In this document: in pieces, positions 31,665 through 43,512 of the stretch
Numbering within the stretch: position 1 is the first letter of the stretch
How the letters are laid out: each line of letters opens with the position of its first letter
Assembly (NCBI RefSeq): GCF_010183535.1
Contig: NC_071331.1
Location: forward strand, 5,952,001 to 6,016,000
From: Caenorhabditis remanei
Lineage: Eukaryota > Nematoda > Chromadorea > Rhabditida > Rhabditidae
Length of the DNA stretch: 64,000 bases
Direction: 5' to 3'
Position numbers and translations under genes: made by a program
Notes under the pieces: model-generated
Databases searched by the model: none
What the model saw: only the letters and a program-made list of their open reading frames with translations
Told to the model about the DNA's origin: nothing

Positions 31665-32720
31665 TAAAAGGTGCTCCACGTTTTACTCAATCCCATAAGC
31701 TTTAAACTCAAATACTGAAATGACCAGTTTCAAGCTGAATTCATTTGAAAAACAATTCCAGCAGTAATCAGTGATGTTGCATAGTGATGAAAATGCATGT
31801 TTTCCTCTGCTTCAACTCAAAATTTTTGATTATTTTATTTCGGTTTTATGTTCTTGGGATGTTTTGCATGTTTCAATAAATAAAACACTTTACTGTAAAA
31901 TCGATGAAGTTCATTCCTACAATATTGAGATTTCCACCAGGAGTGATGTTAGATTACACGAGTGAAAAGGCTACAATAATTGGAGTAAAATCAGCTGGCA
32001 GAAACAGTGATAAATCACAAAGCCATTTGTTATTAATCGGGAGTCTGTGCCGTCAATACGGCCATACTTGCAAAATATCGGCCCGGGCCGGTAGAGAAAG
32101 TTGCCGGCCTGGCCCGGCCCGGTCGGAGCAGCCCGGCCCGGCCCGTTGCAAGTATGAATACGACAATACAAACTTCACCGACTTTCGGGCGTCATTCATT
32201 GACTTACCAACATCTTCAATGTCAGCATTGCAAAAGAAAACCATTCGAAACTGATTGATTTTTTTTGTTGAAAATTCTGGAAACTACGCAATGAAGGGAG
32301 TTGCGGCCTAGTAACATGAATACTTTGACTTCGAAAATCCTGCTTTGTTTTAAACAGTAACACTCGTACAAAAATTACTGAACAACAGGTCCAACGGATT
32401 GTTGAAATGAGCAAAACGAAACAGTGGAAAAATGGGAAAATTTTTTTTTGAACTTTTGAAGTAAAATATTTCCTACAATTCATTTTGTTTGAAGCTCTCA
32501 CTAAATCTAGGTTAAAAATTCAGGAGTCCAAGAAAAAATGAATTACGAACACTCTGAACAGCAGTAAATAATTTTCGAAGGTGTTCTAAGCTCAAAAAAA
32601 TACATTTAACAGTTGATTTTACCATTCCAATGGTTCTGTATTGCGAAAAACAAAAATTAAAATTTGAAGTAAAATTTCAAGTTTTCTAAAAAAAAAAGTT
32701 AACGATTGTAAATGTAGAAA
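31665..32720 (+). pseudogene. Block-2 copy of the 17.26-18.37 kb remnants
   Basis: Matches copy 1 from CTCAATCCCATAAGCTTTAA onward. The ORF at 31904 reads MKFIPTILRFPPGVMLDY and runs through an inserted MITE in frame (CKISARAGRESCRPGPARSE) into the old coding frame FTDFRASFIDLPTSSMSAL. The later 18124-type ORF is closed by indels. Confidence 0.4.
32063..32156. mobile_element. Very short hAT-type MITE, GGCCCG family
   Basis: 94 bp from CATACTTGCAAAATATCGGC to CCCGTTGCAAGTATG, flanked by AATACGGC (32055-32062) and AATACGAC (32157-32164), a 7/8 match. The paralog at about 17655 lacks it, so it inserted after the duplication. Confidence 0.8.
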
Positions 32721-33469
32721 ACCAGTCGGTTAACGCAGCCTAACGGCTGCTCAACCTCCTTCTCTACACCACCTTTCTGGGTGTTACAGTAAGTGGTGAC
32801 TGTGATACATTATAGGTGATTTCGATGTCATCAATATCGTCTCCAGTGATAGAGGACGTGGAGAAAGAAAACGGTTGTGACATAAGAGTAAAAATGGAAT
32901 ACAGTAGTGACCATAATACACACAGAATTTGGTGTTTGTTAATAGTAAAGATTGCTAATTTGATCCACTTATCATTAATAACTGAAAAAAATCCCTTGAT
33001 CGATCGAGCAAAAACAATTCTCTTGGAGACAGGTGGTGACGTTCCAAGGAACAGTCATTCAGTTGATTTTGTCAGTCTTCTCTTTTCATTCCTATCGGGT
33101 GGTGACCTCTCTTTTCCTCTTTGTAGTTTGCATAGATATGAAGTTACTGTATGCCATTCAGAAACACTCGGAAACTCACTGAACTCTACAATTAACTACA
33201 AAATTTTCCAACTGTTTCTCGTTTCTTTTTAAACACATCTCGATAATTTTCGATAATCGGCAGTCGGAACATCATGGTTTAATTTAAAAAAAAACTAGTT
33301 TCACTAACTAGTCTAATTAACTAATCTGATGTGATCTCACTTTTTGAACAAAACTCAAACTTCAAAACAAATTGAAGTTCTTATTGTTAGTTCTCTTTCA
33401 ATTACTATCGCAGTCATAGTTATTTCAAACACGTTTACCCCCCTTTTTCTCATTTTTCTTCCCTAACCT

Positions 33470-34640
33470 CCATTATTGATTCCTCCTGCGGTACATCAAA
33501 CAAACAGCAGCAGATGTCCCATGTGAAAATGTCAACTCCTCTTCACATTGTCACTCTCGGTCTATTGTCCGTGTCATTCCTCTTCACATATTACCATCTG
33601 CTTACCTATCTCTATGTGAAATCTGACCAGAAGGTGCAATTAAGCCCCGCCCCTTGTGTGAAATCGCTAGTAGACCAGTATTCTGTCATTCTCCTCCTGT
33701 CCTGTCCTACTATGAGGTCCTTTTAGTTTTTCTCTCATTTGCAAAAGACACCCTTCTTTATTTTCCCATTCTTTGACGGTTTCCTTTATAAATTCCAACT
33801 CTTTTATACGAAATGATTGAAGTTTATAAGTTTCCAGTCACGACCAACCACTACAACGACCCAAAACTGGACACAGCCGCAACACAACAATGGATCCAAA
33901 GAAGAGAAGAAGACGGAATTAACGTGAGTGAAATCTTCCCGATCTAGAATACACAAAAATTGTGATAAAAAATATCAGAAACAGTATACTATCTTTCTAT
34001 TCTTCTGACTTCCCCCACCATTCTTTCTTGTGTCGGATCCTGTAAGACTCGGTCAGTTACGCTGTGAGTAGTCTTACCTATGGGCTGTGGAAATACTCAC
34101 GGTAGACGCGGGTTTGAATCCTCCCGATCTAGGATATATCAGAATTTCAAAAAAAAGTATCCAAAAACAAGATAATTTTATTTCAATTAACTTCCCCAAC
34201 CATTCTTATCTGTGTCGGTTCCGGTTAGACACGGTCAGTTACGCTGCGTGAGGTCTATACTCATCCGGGCTGTAGGTTTACTCACGGTAGACGCGGGTTT
34301 GAATCCTCCCGGTATAGAATACGCGAAAACTTCAATCAAAAATATCAGGAAAATGTATTGTTTCTTTTGTTTAACCTCTAAACAACCTTACTTGATTTCA
34401 TAAAAATTGACCAGTGCAACGACGGATGAATGAATCATCATCAATGATTGGATTCGTTGACAAGGACAACAAACAAGATGCAACGATGAGAAGCGATAGA
34501 GACACCGGAACCTGTCGCCCAGGCAACAGATTATTCCAATATTGGTAAGTTATCTTGAAAACATTATCTTTTCTTTACACACCCTGTCAGAAGTTTATTC
34601 CAGTTGGGTAAGAATTTTAGGTTTAACCCTTTTCATTCTG
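33470..34640 (+). repeat. Small-ORF unit D3
   Basis: The best-preserved unit. A leading ORF at 33514-33726 encodes a hydrophobic stretch, LHIVTLGLLSVSFLFTYYHL. A TATA-like box (TTTATAAATTCC) precedes ATG 33813, whose exon reads FPVTTNHYNDPKLDTAATQQ and ends at donor AAC|GTGAGT (33923). Exon-2-like block at about 34415-34540 has an open frame with RSDRDTGTCRPGNRLFQYW, but not in the phase expected from exon 1. Confidence 0.5.
34018..34320 (+). repeat. Paired structured repeats in D3
   Basis: Type 1 at 34018-34136 and type 2 at 34190-34320. Type 1 here carries TTTGAATCC, the type 2 variant, showing exchange between types. Confidence 0.5.
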
Positions 34641-35022
34641 ATAAAAAAGAGAAACGTGAAAGGAACGCTCTTTAAATGAGAGAACGTTCGGATTACCATA
34701 GGGTAAATATTACTTTATTGTTTATTAAACTGCACCAAAAGTGTGAACCAACTGAAATTACCTAGCTGAAACTGAAAAGGTAGGCAAATATCTGTTCCAT
34801 CCACCATTAATTTTGGTAAGAACATTTTGTTATTAGTGGACTCAGTTTTAACTTCCTAAAAAATGTGAATCAACTGAAAATACCTAGTTGAAACTGTGGA
34901 TTTTTCTAGATTTCCAACTTTTGTCTGTTTTACTAGATTCATTTTAGCTTTCTTATGACCATTTTCGTTAGATGCTCTCTTTATTCTCAGATGCTGACCA
35001 TTCATTAAAAACAACAGAATGG

Positions 35023-35110
35023 AGCCCCCACCGATTTTGTACTGAGTGGGGGGGCTCTACTAGGGTTGGTTACAACGTGGGGGGCGATATTGAGTTGGGG
35101 GGCTCTACTT
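35023..35110. repeat. Small G/C-run insertion with hairpin
   Basis: GGAGCCCCCAC pairs with GTGGGGGGGCTC, and GGGGGGCTCTACT occurs twice. The sister sequence near 22245 lacks about 90 bp here, so this is an insertion of unknown type. Confidence 0.45.
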
Positions 35111-35602
35111 GAATTATACCCACTCTCTTCTTTCCGATCTGCCAGTTTCTTTCTGTTTCTCTTTTTCTTGCGGAGTTTTCGAAGATTTTGATGATTGGAG
35201 AGGAAGTATTATATAAGCGATAAACAAAGTAGAAACGGTACGAGATTTTAGAATATACTGTCATTCTTCTCCCGTTCCGGCCTACTATGAGGTCCTTTTA
35301 GTTTTTCTCTCAACTGCAAAATACACTTTCCCCTCTCTTTATCTTCCTAGTCTTTAATGGTTTTCTTTATAAATTCCTCTTTCCTCGACTCTTTTTGTTC
35401 GAAATGTTCAAAGCTGATAAGTTTCCAGCCACGACCAACCACTACAACGACCCAGAACTGGATACAGCCGCAACACAACGATGGATCCACAAGAGAGAAA
35501 CAAGAGAGAGACGGAATTAACGTGAGTGAAATCTTCCCAATCTAGAAAACACAAAAATTGGGATCAAAAATATCAAAAACAGTATACAATCTTTCTATTC
35601 TG

Positions 35603-35913
35603 ACTTCCCCCACCATTCTTTCTTGTGTCGGATCCTGTAAGACTCGGTCAGTTACGCTGCGAGTAGTCTTACCTATGGGCTGTGGAAATACTCACGGTAG
35701 ACGCGGGATTGAATCCTCCCGATCTAGAATATATCAGAAATTCAATCGAAAGGATAAAAAAAGGATAATTTCATTTCAATTAACTTCCCCCACCATTCTT
35801 ATCTGTGTCGGTTCCGGTTAGACACGGTCAGTTACGCTGCGTGAGGTCTATATTTATCCGGGCTGTGGGTTTACTCACGGTAGACGCGGGTTTGAATCCT
35901 CCCGATCTAGAAA
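35603..35913 (+). repeat. Paired structured repeats in D4
   Basis: Type 1 at 35603-35732 and type 2 at 35783-35913, nearly identical to the pair in D2, including the CTTTTT run after type 2. Confidence 0.5.
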
Positions 35914-36776
35914 AAGTGGAACTTTTTATGAAAATTATCAGAAAAATGTATTGTTTCTTTCTTTTTACCCCCTAACCAATTTTATTCGTTTTCATAAAAA
36001 TCAACCAGTGCGACGACGGAAAATGGAATCAATTATTGGATTCGACGACAACCAACTAGGTGCAACGATGAGAAGCGATAGAGACACCGGAACCTGTCGC
36101 CCAGGCAACAGATTATTCCAATATTGGTAAGTTATCTTCGTAACATTTTTTTCTTCAGACACCTTGTCAGAAATTCATTTCAGCTGGGTAAGAATTCTAG
36201 GTTTAATAATATTTTTTACTGTAAGAAAAAGGGACTAAAGGGGAATAAACATATAAAACTATAAAAGGGATAAATAAAGATTGAATAATAGACCGCAAGA
36301 CAGTTGGGACCTAGCACTTCGCTGCTACTGACGATAACCGTATCGACTACTCCACTTGAGAGAGAAAGACACAGAGTACACACCTCAAATAATAGAGCGT
36401 TTGAATTTCCACGTGACAATCGTGTTTTTTTTGTTATGGAATAACTTCACCAAAAATGTGTTCCAACTGAAACTACCTAGTTGAAACTGAAAAAATAGGC
36501 AAATATCTGTTTCAATCCCCCATTTATTTTTATAAAATTTTCACCAATTCACTGCTCCTCACCTCTCCAGCGATCAAAATAATTTCCTAAAAATGTGTTC
36601 CAATTGAAATTACCTAGTTGAAACTGTGGACTTTTCTAGATTTCTAACTTTTGTCGGTTTTATTAGATTCTTTTAGCTTTATTATGACCATATTGTTCTC
36701 CATTAATTCCCAGATGTTGACCATCCATTAAAAACCATATTGAAACTCCAAAATATAGTTTAGAATATTTAGACGT

Positions 36777-36851
36777 CCCAAAAATATTTAGACGACCTTT
36801 GAACCCTTTCAGTGACTTGTAGTGTTGAAAGGACGTCTAATAATTTTTGGG
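36777..36851. ncRNA. Second copy of the 24-bp-arm hairpin
   Basis: Same 75-nt hairpin as 24094-24168, loop identical; one arm base differs (GACGACC for GACGTCC) and weakens pairing. Confidence 0.3.
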
Positions 36852-37695
36852 TTTTCTTTTCTTTTTCTTCCAAGTTTCTTTCACAATAGTGGCTCGGGTC
36901 TATCGGCATCAAACCAAATTTCAGTACCAAATTTGAAGAAAAGTTGCCGTTTCAGATTCGGCATGTATCTTTTTTTGCATTTTACAACTCGTTCATAATT
37001 GAGCATCGTAGAAAAACTTGCAGCAAATTGTTCTTTTCTTCTGGTTTAAAACTACGGAAACTACGGTATAAGCTTGAAGTGTTTGATTAAACTAGTATTT
37101 GCATTGAGTTTGTTTCTACATCAAATAATTCACGAGTTTGTTTGTTTCCGAGAGTTACAATTAGTATTCAATTTTCTCTCGATTTCTTTTATTTTTCAAC
37201 CCAAATCTTCCTGCTCCTTTATTTTCATATTTTGAGATTAATTCGGTTTTGAAGTTTGTGTTCAAATCATTAATACAATAAACCAAATTAATGAATACGC
37301 TAATGCTATCTACTTCAAGTACCTCACTTTTGAAAAATACTGTTTCGATTGTAACTTTAAGCCAGAAAAGTTAGTAGAGGGCGATCTGTTGAGCTTATAG
37401 TGTACTGGAAGTTGCTTTTATTACGTTGGAATTGAATGGAAAGACTGCAATATCTGGAATTTTTGTGCGATTGGTACTGAAAAATAAATTATCCGAAGTA
37501 GAAAAGGTGCAACAGGGATTATAATTTTTTCGTCTGAAGTTGTAGGAATTTTTGCAGTTTCAGTTTATAGGTAAGGTTTTACAGTTCAAGTTTAAGACAA
37601 TTGGCATCGGCGTCTGGTTTTTCCATCATCTAACGATATTTCCGTACCAATTAAGAAGAAAACGTACCGTTTCAGACATTAGCCATTTGCTTGTT

Positions 37696-38322
37696 GGCGA
37701 GCCTGCTACAGCGGCGGGAGTCTACCTCACGGTAGGTCCGCTAGCTGTGATGTAAGAAATCATTAAACTCTTCATCAGTTTGGTTCATTTGTACAAAGTG
37801 GGTTTGTGCAGATGGGTCGAGTTCAGGGAACCCCCGGGTCTATGTGTTCATCACTACTATGCTGGTCAGTAGCTGCTTTGATGGTTTCGGACCCTGGGTA
37901 TTTACCATCCCCCTCCCTTATATGAACAATGATTATTATCAGATCAGGATTCCTCCAACTATGTCATAGTCGTCGGGTGTTGGCACACCACTGACTATGA
38001 CGGAGTTTCCCGCCAGGAGCCTCACGGCCTTCAACTTTCCCTTTCAGGTTTGCACCCTCCAGATCGAGTTGGCATCCAACCGGTCCGCGCGTGTGTTCTT
38101 CAGGCCAGAGCTCTATTTCAGATCTAGAGACAGAGACCGTCCGAAACACAATGCCAGATCAGATTGCGGTGGTTGGGCATCCATACTTCCGGGTCGCTAC
38201 CCAACTCCTCCCTACCGCCCACACGGAGAGTACCGGAAGATACTCTCCCCCAATGAGGAGTCGGTTTAGTGTTTAGCTAACGCCGACTTTTATTTTTATG
38301 TTGGGGGCTTATCTGACGGTAT
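37696..38322 (-). other. NeSL 3' UTR
   Basis: About 627 bp from the ORF stop to the 3' border, GC-richer than the surroundings. The terminal part includes the hairpin CTACC..GGTAG and ends CAGGCTCGCC(AAC). There is no poly(A) tail, as is usual for R2/NeSL-like elements, whose RT recognises a structured 3' UTR. Confidence 0.6.
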
Positions 38323-41300
38323 TCACCGTGATACGCCTTGTCCAACGCTTCTTTGGAAGCCCTGATTCTGATAGCTTTTGCCGGATTGCCGGGAATCAGT
38401 TTGTTTTTTGGATCCTCGCCAAGTTTTGCCTTTTTTGGACTTTGATCTTCTCTTTTTCTCTTCCTCGGATTTCTTCTCACGCTCTCTTGTTTTAAAAGGC
38501 TGGAATCGATCTGAGACTTGAACATTTTCCATAGGTTCATCTCCGAATCTGATCTCCTGCTGGTCTTTTCTGCAGTATAGATCAGTTACAATTTTGTAGC
38601 TATCTCCGAAGATATGCCTCCAGTAGATTTGCTTGGAAGACTCTAGAGCAATCATGGAGATGTCTGGGATCAAGTTTCTGATTTGCCCATCAGAGAGACC
38701 CAGCATTCTCAGAGAGTTTGAGGTGTCTGGCCAGTAGGTCCCAAGACTTCCAACCACTAGTGGAAGGATTACTGCTCTCTTTCCCAGTCTTGCGAAGTAA
38801 TCAATAAAGTGACCGTACTTTTTCATCTTCCAATCCCACGCGGCTTCAATCGCAACAACTCCATTTTCGTATGGTACCGTAACATCCGCCAGTAGGACTT
38901 CCGGACCATCTTTCTGTATCATGATGATATCTGGACGCTCTCTGGTTGGTCCGGGCTCCGTATCCACCATGATGTCATAGTGGTTGTTGTCTTTTCCGCC
39001 TCTTATCACCTCTTGCAGGATTCTGTTTAAGACACGATCATGCCTCTGGGTGATCCCAGATGAAAGGCTGTATGTGCAATGCTGGAGGATGTGAGCCTGG
39101 GATTCGCATTCGTAGCCGCACCATCTGCAGTTTTTCGGCAGATCTTTATTGTAGCTGTTGCCGTTGCAGACCAGCTGCCTCAGCCGTGCTGGGTGTACGA
39201 ACTTTTGGCAGGAAATGCTGCAGTTCTTTCCATCATTGACGAATTTGTTTGATTGTGGGTGGTGTTGAAGCACCTGCACAACCTTGCTTTTGACCTTCTT
39301 GTTTTCCAAGAAGTTCTTGAGCATCGCCGATTTCACCAGATCTTTCAGCTTTGTTACCAGTTTCATACTGTCAGCTTTCGAGAATACTTTGATCTGTGAG
39401 TTTTCTGATGCTTGCACTTCTAAAGCAATTTCGCCATTTTCCGGAATGAATTGCATTGATTTCAGCGGGGCTCCAAGGTTGGCACTGAGCGTTCGAATAG
39501 CTTCATTCATTCGCGAGAAGAGGCTGTAACCTCCTTTCGTGATTGCTTTCTTGGTGTTCAGGTACTCGCACTGCTCTTGGAGCGTGGCTTTTTGGGTATT
39601 CAGTCCCATCACCTTTGCCGTGATTCTACTCAACGCCTTTTTGTGGATGGACGAGATGTATTCGTCGTCTGACCACAGTTTGAACAGTGTGGACGCCAGG
39701 AACGTTATGAGACACGTGAATCGGGGAGACATAACTCCGAGTCCTCCATTCTTTACTGGAATTTGGACATATTCGAGTGGTGATCCTTTAATCGGGATGT
39801 TGTGATACATCTTCACACTTTTCATGACTGTGTTCTCAAACTCCTTTAACTCCGTCAGCTTTGGAGTGGCGTTTCTGTACATGTGTTGCAGTCTCGGCAG
39901 GATGAATGCCTTCAGCACATCAAGTTTCTGGTTCGGCGCCAGATCTGTGTCGTGGACCATTTGGAGTTCCGCGGCAATCTGAGTCAGGGATTCTGATTCC
40001 GAGGCTCTACCACCGTTTCCGGTTTGGACTCCGAGATACTTGTAAGTATCCCCATCCGACATAGTCCGAATGGGCGTTCCCTGAATCTTGATTCTTGCAT
40101 ACTGATCAACACTTCCTTTTTTGATCGTCAGTGAAGCACACTTCTTTGGCTTAAATATCAGGGCAACACTACGACAGTCCTTGTCCAGCTGATTGATCAC
40201 ATCTTGCATCTCATCCTGGTTGTTGGTAAGGATAGCAAGATCGTCAGCAAATGCCAGGCAACTTACTTTGTTTCCAACGCAGTTGTAACCTGTCTTCCTC
40301 GTCTGATGTCTTCGGATTATGCCTTCAAGACAGATGTTGAATAGAGTTGGCGAGATGGGATCACCTTGCTTAACTCCAGCTTCAATCATGATGTTCTGAG
40401 TTTTCTGCTCCGCTGTCTTGACTCTCATTGACGATCCATTATACATGTCACTGATTATGTTGATGACTGATTCAGGATACCCGAATGCGGCAAGTGATCT
40501 TCTGATCAACTCGTGGGGCACGCTTCCAAAAGCGTTCGTCAAGTCTAACCATGAACACGACAGGTTTCGGTTGAGAACGGTGGCTGTGTCTATGCACATT
40601 CGCAGAATTCCGATTGACTCATTGCATCCATCGATCGCCTGGAAACCTCTTTGGCACTCACTGATGACTCCTTTAACTGAGGAGATTCTCTTGTTCCAGA
40701 CTGAGGAGTAGAGTTTGTATACAGTAGCCATTAGAGAGATGGGTCTCCAATTCTCTGGCTTCTTTCTTTCCTCTTCAGTGCAATCTTTTGGTAGCAGAAC
40801 AGTTTCTGCTTCTTTCCAGTGGCTCGGAATCTTTCCGTGCTGTTGACATTCGTCGAACAACAACGCCAAACGTTCACCTTCCGGATCGAACCATTTCAGA
40901 TCACTGTACTTCACTCCATCAGTTCCGGGAGAGGTGTCTTTGATTTTTGCAAGAATCGCTTTCACTTCTCCTCCCGAAATCGGATCTTCAATGCTTGGGT
41001 CCACTTTTGCTCTTTTGATTCCACTGCACACAGTATTCAATGCTTTTTCTGTTACTGGTTGTGCTTTCAGGGTTTGCCTGAAGTGGTTTTCCACGACATT
41101 AATATCAATTTCACATCGTGCGGAGTGTTTCCCAATTATCACATTGAAGGTCTTTGCTCGGTTCTTTGCATACTGGATTCTGAGCGGCTCGTTAGATTCT
41201 TTTACAAATCGATCTTTTGGTTTCACCGCTTCTGTCCTTCTGCTCGTCTGCGTCGCCATCTCACCTTCATTCAGCAATAGTGGTGGGCATCTTGCAGTTA

Positions 41301-43512
41301 TCTTATCTACCAGATACTTGTTTCCATTGTTTGCCTTGAAGATGGCGGCAGTGAGTGAGTCGGCAATCCAAGTCAGTGTCTGGATGTTAGAACCTTGCTC
41401 TTGGTACGATTTCATCTGTTTATCAAACCAAGTTCTCACTTGCTCAATGAGCTTTGCCGGTTCTCCTTTTGGCTGAGCTTTCTTTGTTGGCTCCCCTTTC
41501 GGCGGCTGAGCTTTCTTTGTCTGCTGTTTCTTCTTGTCATACTTTCCCTTCTTCTTTGACGTTTGCTTTTTCGTCACTTCTGGGCTACCAATTTTCATTG
41601 CTGGCAGGCTTGGAGTCACTTTCGGTTCCGTAGTGGGCTCTTTCGTTGGTGGGCTGTCACACGTCACCTCCATCTCCTCAGTTTCGCCCACAAGTGGGTG
41701 AAACTTCCCAGGTGAGACGACTTTGATCTCTGGACAAGTGAATTGTCTCTTGGCTTCTGGAGAGATGTTTGGTGATCGTTCAGTTACCACTCCCCTCTTT
41801 CTAGTATTTCCCACCACTTTCCAGCCTTCATCTTGTTCTGGCTCACGACTCTTCGGTGTCTCTTGTTGCTGTGGAACGGGATCAACTTCCATGTTTCCTA
41901 CATCCATCATCGGTGTAGCTGAACGAGAACACGTCGGACAGACGGCACACTGGCTGCTTCGACTTGTGGGTCGACTTTGGGCGAAACTTTTTCCCGGAGA
42001 GTTATAATATTTGATTTTTTCAGCAAATATCTCGTAATTGGGTTTAAGTTCTTCAAGGAGATTTCTTCGGAAGTTTTTCACGTCTTCCTCTACTTCCTCC
42101 ATTTCCCATTCGGTATCTTGGATGAAGGCTTCCGCCATTTTCATCACAAAAACCCCACAGTTGTAGCTGTCTCTTTGTCTTGGCTGTTCATCCTGTTCCT
42201 TTGGGATAATCAGTCCAAGTTCGTTCACCAACTCTTCAATATAACTACTCATTCGCGATCCAGTCGGATCATAGAATGCAGCAATTCCATTCGAGATGGT
42301 CAAGAGCGTCCAGTGTTCATCTGCACAGATCGGAAACACGACTCTTTTCTTTCCGTCTTCCAGATTCCTCTGGATAAGTGGGACTAGGTCCACTCTCGCG
42401 GGGAACTGATAATTGAGTGGATCAATTATGTTCACGGAGTCATAGTTTTCCACTCTCATCTTCAAGAACGCCATCATGATATCTGTATCAATGTATGCAT
42501 CCTTTCCCGTTTCGTTTATCAAGCTCCACACGTTGATTCCTGGTTTTGGACGAGCCGCTTTGGGTTCTTCATCCTCACTCAACGTGATAATTTCCTGGAT
42601 TTCTTGACAAACAGAGGAAGCTGAGGACTGGCTCGATCTCATTGAGCTTTTCGATGGTGAGTTGTTCCCTTTCGGATCGATAGTGAGCGCCTGAGTTTCT
42701 TTTTCAGGGCTTTCCACATTTGGACTATCGCTTGATTGGGAATGTTCCTGTTCGTCCTTATTGGACTTGGTCAGGAATTTCAACAATGCACCATTTTCAG
42801 TCTTCTTCTCCTCAACAACATTAGCTTTTGGTTTCCTTATGTCAACAAATGGGGCAGCATCGTTGAGCTCGTTAGCTATTTGCTGTCTTGTGGTGAGAGG
42901 TTCCACTTTCTGAACAATTTCAGACTCGTCATACTTGTAGTTGTGCACTTTTTGCAGGTGGGACACGATCCACTTCGAGCCGCATTTTTTTTCCGGTTCG
43001 TACTCGTTGCACATGCTACACTTGTAGATAAACTTGGCCTCAAGTTGGTGCTTCTCTTTCACGTGTTCTTTCATGTGTTTGTGAAAGAAGGCCCCTCTTA
43101 AGCGTTTTTGGGTGCACTCCCGACACAGCGGGCACAAGATATTATTCTTGTTTGGAAGGTCTATCGCGAAAGTGATCTTACCTTCTTCTCTGTGCGTAAT
43201 CTCCAGCTCATCAGTCAGAGTAAACACACTGCTGATTCGAGCTCCTCCTCTCGATGGTTTTGGAGGCGATCTTTTAGTCGTCTGGGGATTACTTTTCAGT
43301 TTTAGCAGGTTATATTTATACCCGCATACTGTCACCGTTTTGTCATCGGCCGGTTTAGTACTGGCTGCCTGAGCATATGTTCTGGCTACAGGTTTCCACG
43401 TCATTTCACATTGACTATTTGACATAGTATTTCTAGAATTATCACCGGTTTTGTTAGTCTGGTTATCATTCACAGGTTTAGAATATTCATTTGTCATGAT
43501 GTTGTTATTCAA
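38323..43512 (-). CDS. NeSL single-ORF polyprotein: zinc fingers, Ulp1 protease, RT, REL endonuclease
   Basis: 1729 codons without interruption. Residues about 127-190: two zinc-finger-like blocks (CPLCRECTQK..HMKEHVKEKH and CSMCNEYE..HLQKVH). About 380-470: Ulp1/C48-type cysteine protease, with HWTLLTI (His), FYDPTG (Asp) and SYNCGVFVMKM (Cys, about 451). A Lys/Pro-rich linker follows. About 880-1130: reverse transcriptase, with NWRPISLM, SCSWLDLTNAFGSVPH, GVKQGDPISPTLFNICLEG and the catalytic FADDLAIL at about 1088. About 1461-1479: CRWCGYECESQAHILQHC, the CCHC knuckle. About 1525-1545: RPDIIMI..LLADVTVPYE, the PD-(D/E)XK restriction-like endonuclease. This order is diagnostic of the NeSL clade. 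All catalytic residues I can check are present, so it may be active. Confidence 0.95.
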   Translation of the reverse strand: MNNNIMTNEYSKPVNDNQTNKTGDNSRNTMSNSQCEMTWKPVARTYAQAASTKPADDKTVTVCGYKYNLLKLKSNPQTTKRSPPKPSRGGARISSVFTLTDELEITHREEGKITFAIDLPNKNNILCPLCRECTQKRLRGAFFHKHMKEHVKEKHQLEAKFIYKCSMCNEYEPEKKCGSKWIVSHLQKVHNYKYDESEIVQKVEPLTTRQQIANELNDAAPFVDIRKPKANVVEEKKTENGALLKFLTKSNKDEQEHSQSSDSPNVESPEKETQALTIDPKGNNSPSKSSMRSSQSSASSVCQEIQEIITLSEDEEPKAARPKPGINVWSLINETGKDAYIDTDIMMAFLKMRVENYDSVNIIDPLNYQFPARVDLVPLIQRNLEDGKKRVVFPICADEHWTLLTISNGIAAFYDPTGSRMSSYIEELVNELGLIIPKEQDEQPRQRDSYNCGVFVMKMAEAFIQDTEWEMEEVEEDVKNFRRNLLEELKPNYEIFAEKIKYYNSPGKSFAQSRPTSRSSQCAVCPTCSRSATPMMDVGNMEVDPVPQQQETPKSREPEQDEGWKVVGNTRKRGVVTERSPNISPEAKRQFTCPEIKVVSPGKFHPLVGETEEMEVTCDSPPTKEPTTEPKVTPSLPAMKIGSPEVTKKQTSKKKGKYDKKKQQTKKAQPPKGEPTKKAQPKGEPAKLIEQVRTWFDKQMKSYQEQGSNIQTLTWIADSLTAAIFKANNGNKYLVDKITARCPPLLLNEGEMATQTSRRTEAVKPKDRFVKESNEPLRIQYAKNRAKTFNVIIGKHSARCEIDINVVENHFRQTLKAQPVTEKALNTVCSGIKRAKVDPSIEDPISGGEVKAILAKIKDTSPGTDGVKYSDLKWFDPEGERLALLFDECQQHGKIPSHWKEAETVLLPKDCTEEERKKPENWRPISLMATVYKLYSSVWNKRISSVKGVISECQRGFQAIDGCNESIGILRMCIDTATVLNRNLSCSWLDLTNAFGSVPHELIRRSLAAFGYPESVINIISDMYNGSSMRVKTAEQKTQNIMIEAGVKQGDPISPTLFNICLEGIIRRHQTRKTGYNCVGNKVSCLAFADDLAILTNNQDEMQDVINQLDKDCRSVALIFKPKKCASLTIKKGSVDQYARIKIQGTPIRTMSDGDTYKYLGVQTGNGGRASESESLTQIAAELQMVHDTDLAPNQKLDVLKAFILPRLQHMYRNATPKLTELKEFENTVMKSVKMYHNIPIKGSPLEYVQIPVKNGGLGVMSPRFTCLITFLASTLFKLWSDDEYISSIHKKALSRITAKVMGLNTQKATLQEQCEYLNTKKAITKGGYSLFSRMNEAIRTLSANLGAPLKSMQFIPENGEIALEVQASENSQIKVFSKADSMKLVTKLKDLVKSAMLKNFLENKKVKSKVVQVLQHHPQSNKFVNDGKNCSISCQKFVHPARLRQLVCNGNSYNKDLPKNCRWCGYECESQAHILQHCTYSLSSGITQRHDRVLNRILQEVIRGGKDNNHYDIMVDTEPGPTRERPDIIMIQKDGPEVLLADVTVPYENGVVAIEAAWDWKMKKYGHFIDYFARLGKRAVILPLVVGSLGTYWPDTSNSLRMLGLSDGQIRNLIPDISMIALESSKQIYWRHIFGDSYKIVTDLYCRKDQQEIRFGDEPMENVQVSDRFQPFKTREREKKSEEEKKRRSKSKKGKTWRGSKKQTDSRQSGKSYQNQGFQRSVGQGVSR

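Larger units (their letters stand above)
35265..37560 (+). repeat. Small-ORF unit D4 and downstream repeat block
   Basis: Near-identical to 22.6-24.86 kb. ATG 35404 starts MFKADKFPATTNHYNDPELD, which runs into an early TAA from an indel near 35500. The downstream part carries the hairpin of 24094 (at 36777-36851) and the Cys-rich remnant of 24546 with a new stop. Confidence 0.55.

Noticed and set aside
39284..43372. Plus-strand ORFs over the NeSL coding region
   Set aside because: They are antisense shadows of the 1729-codon ORF, which has all family motifs.
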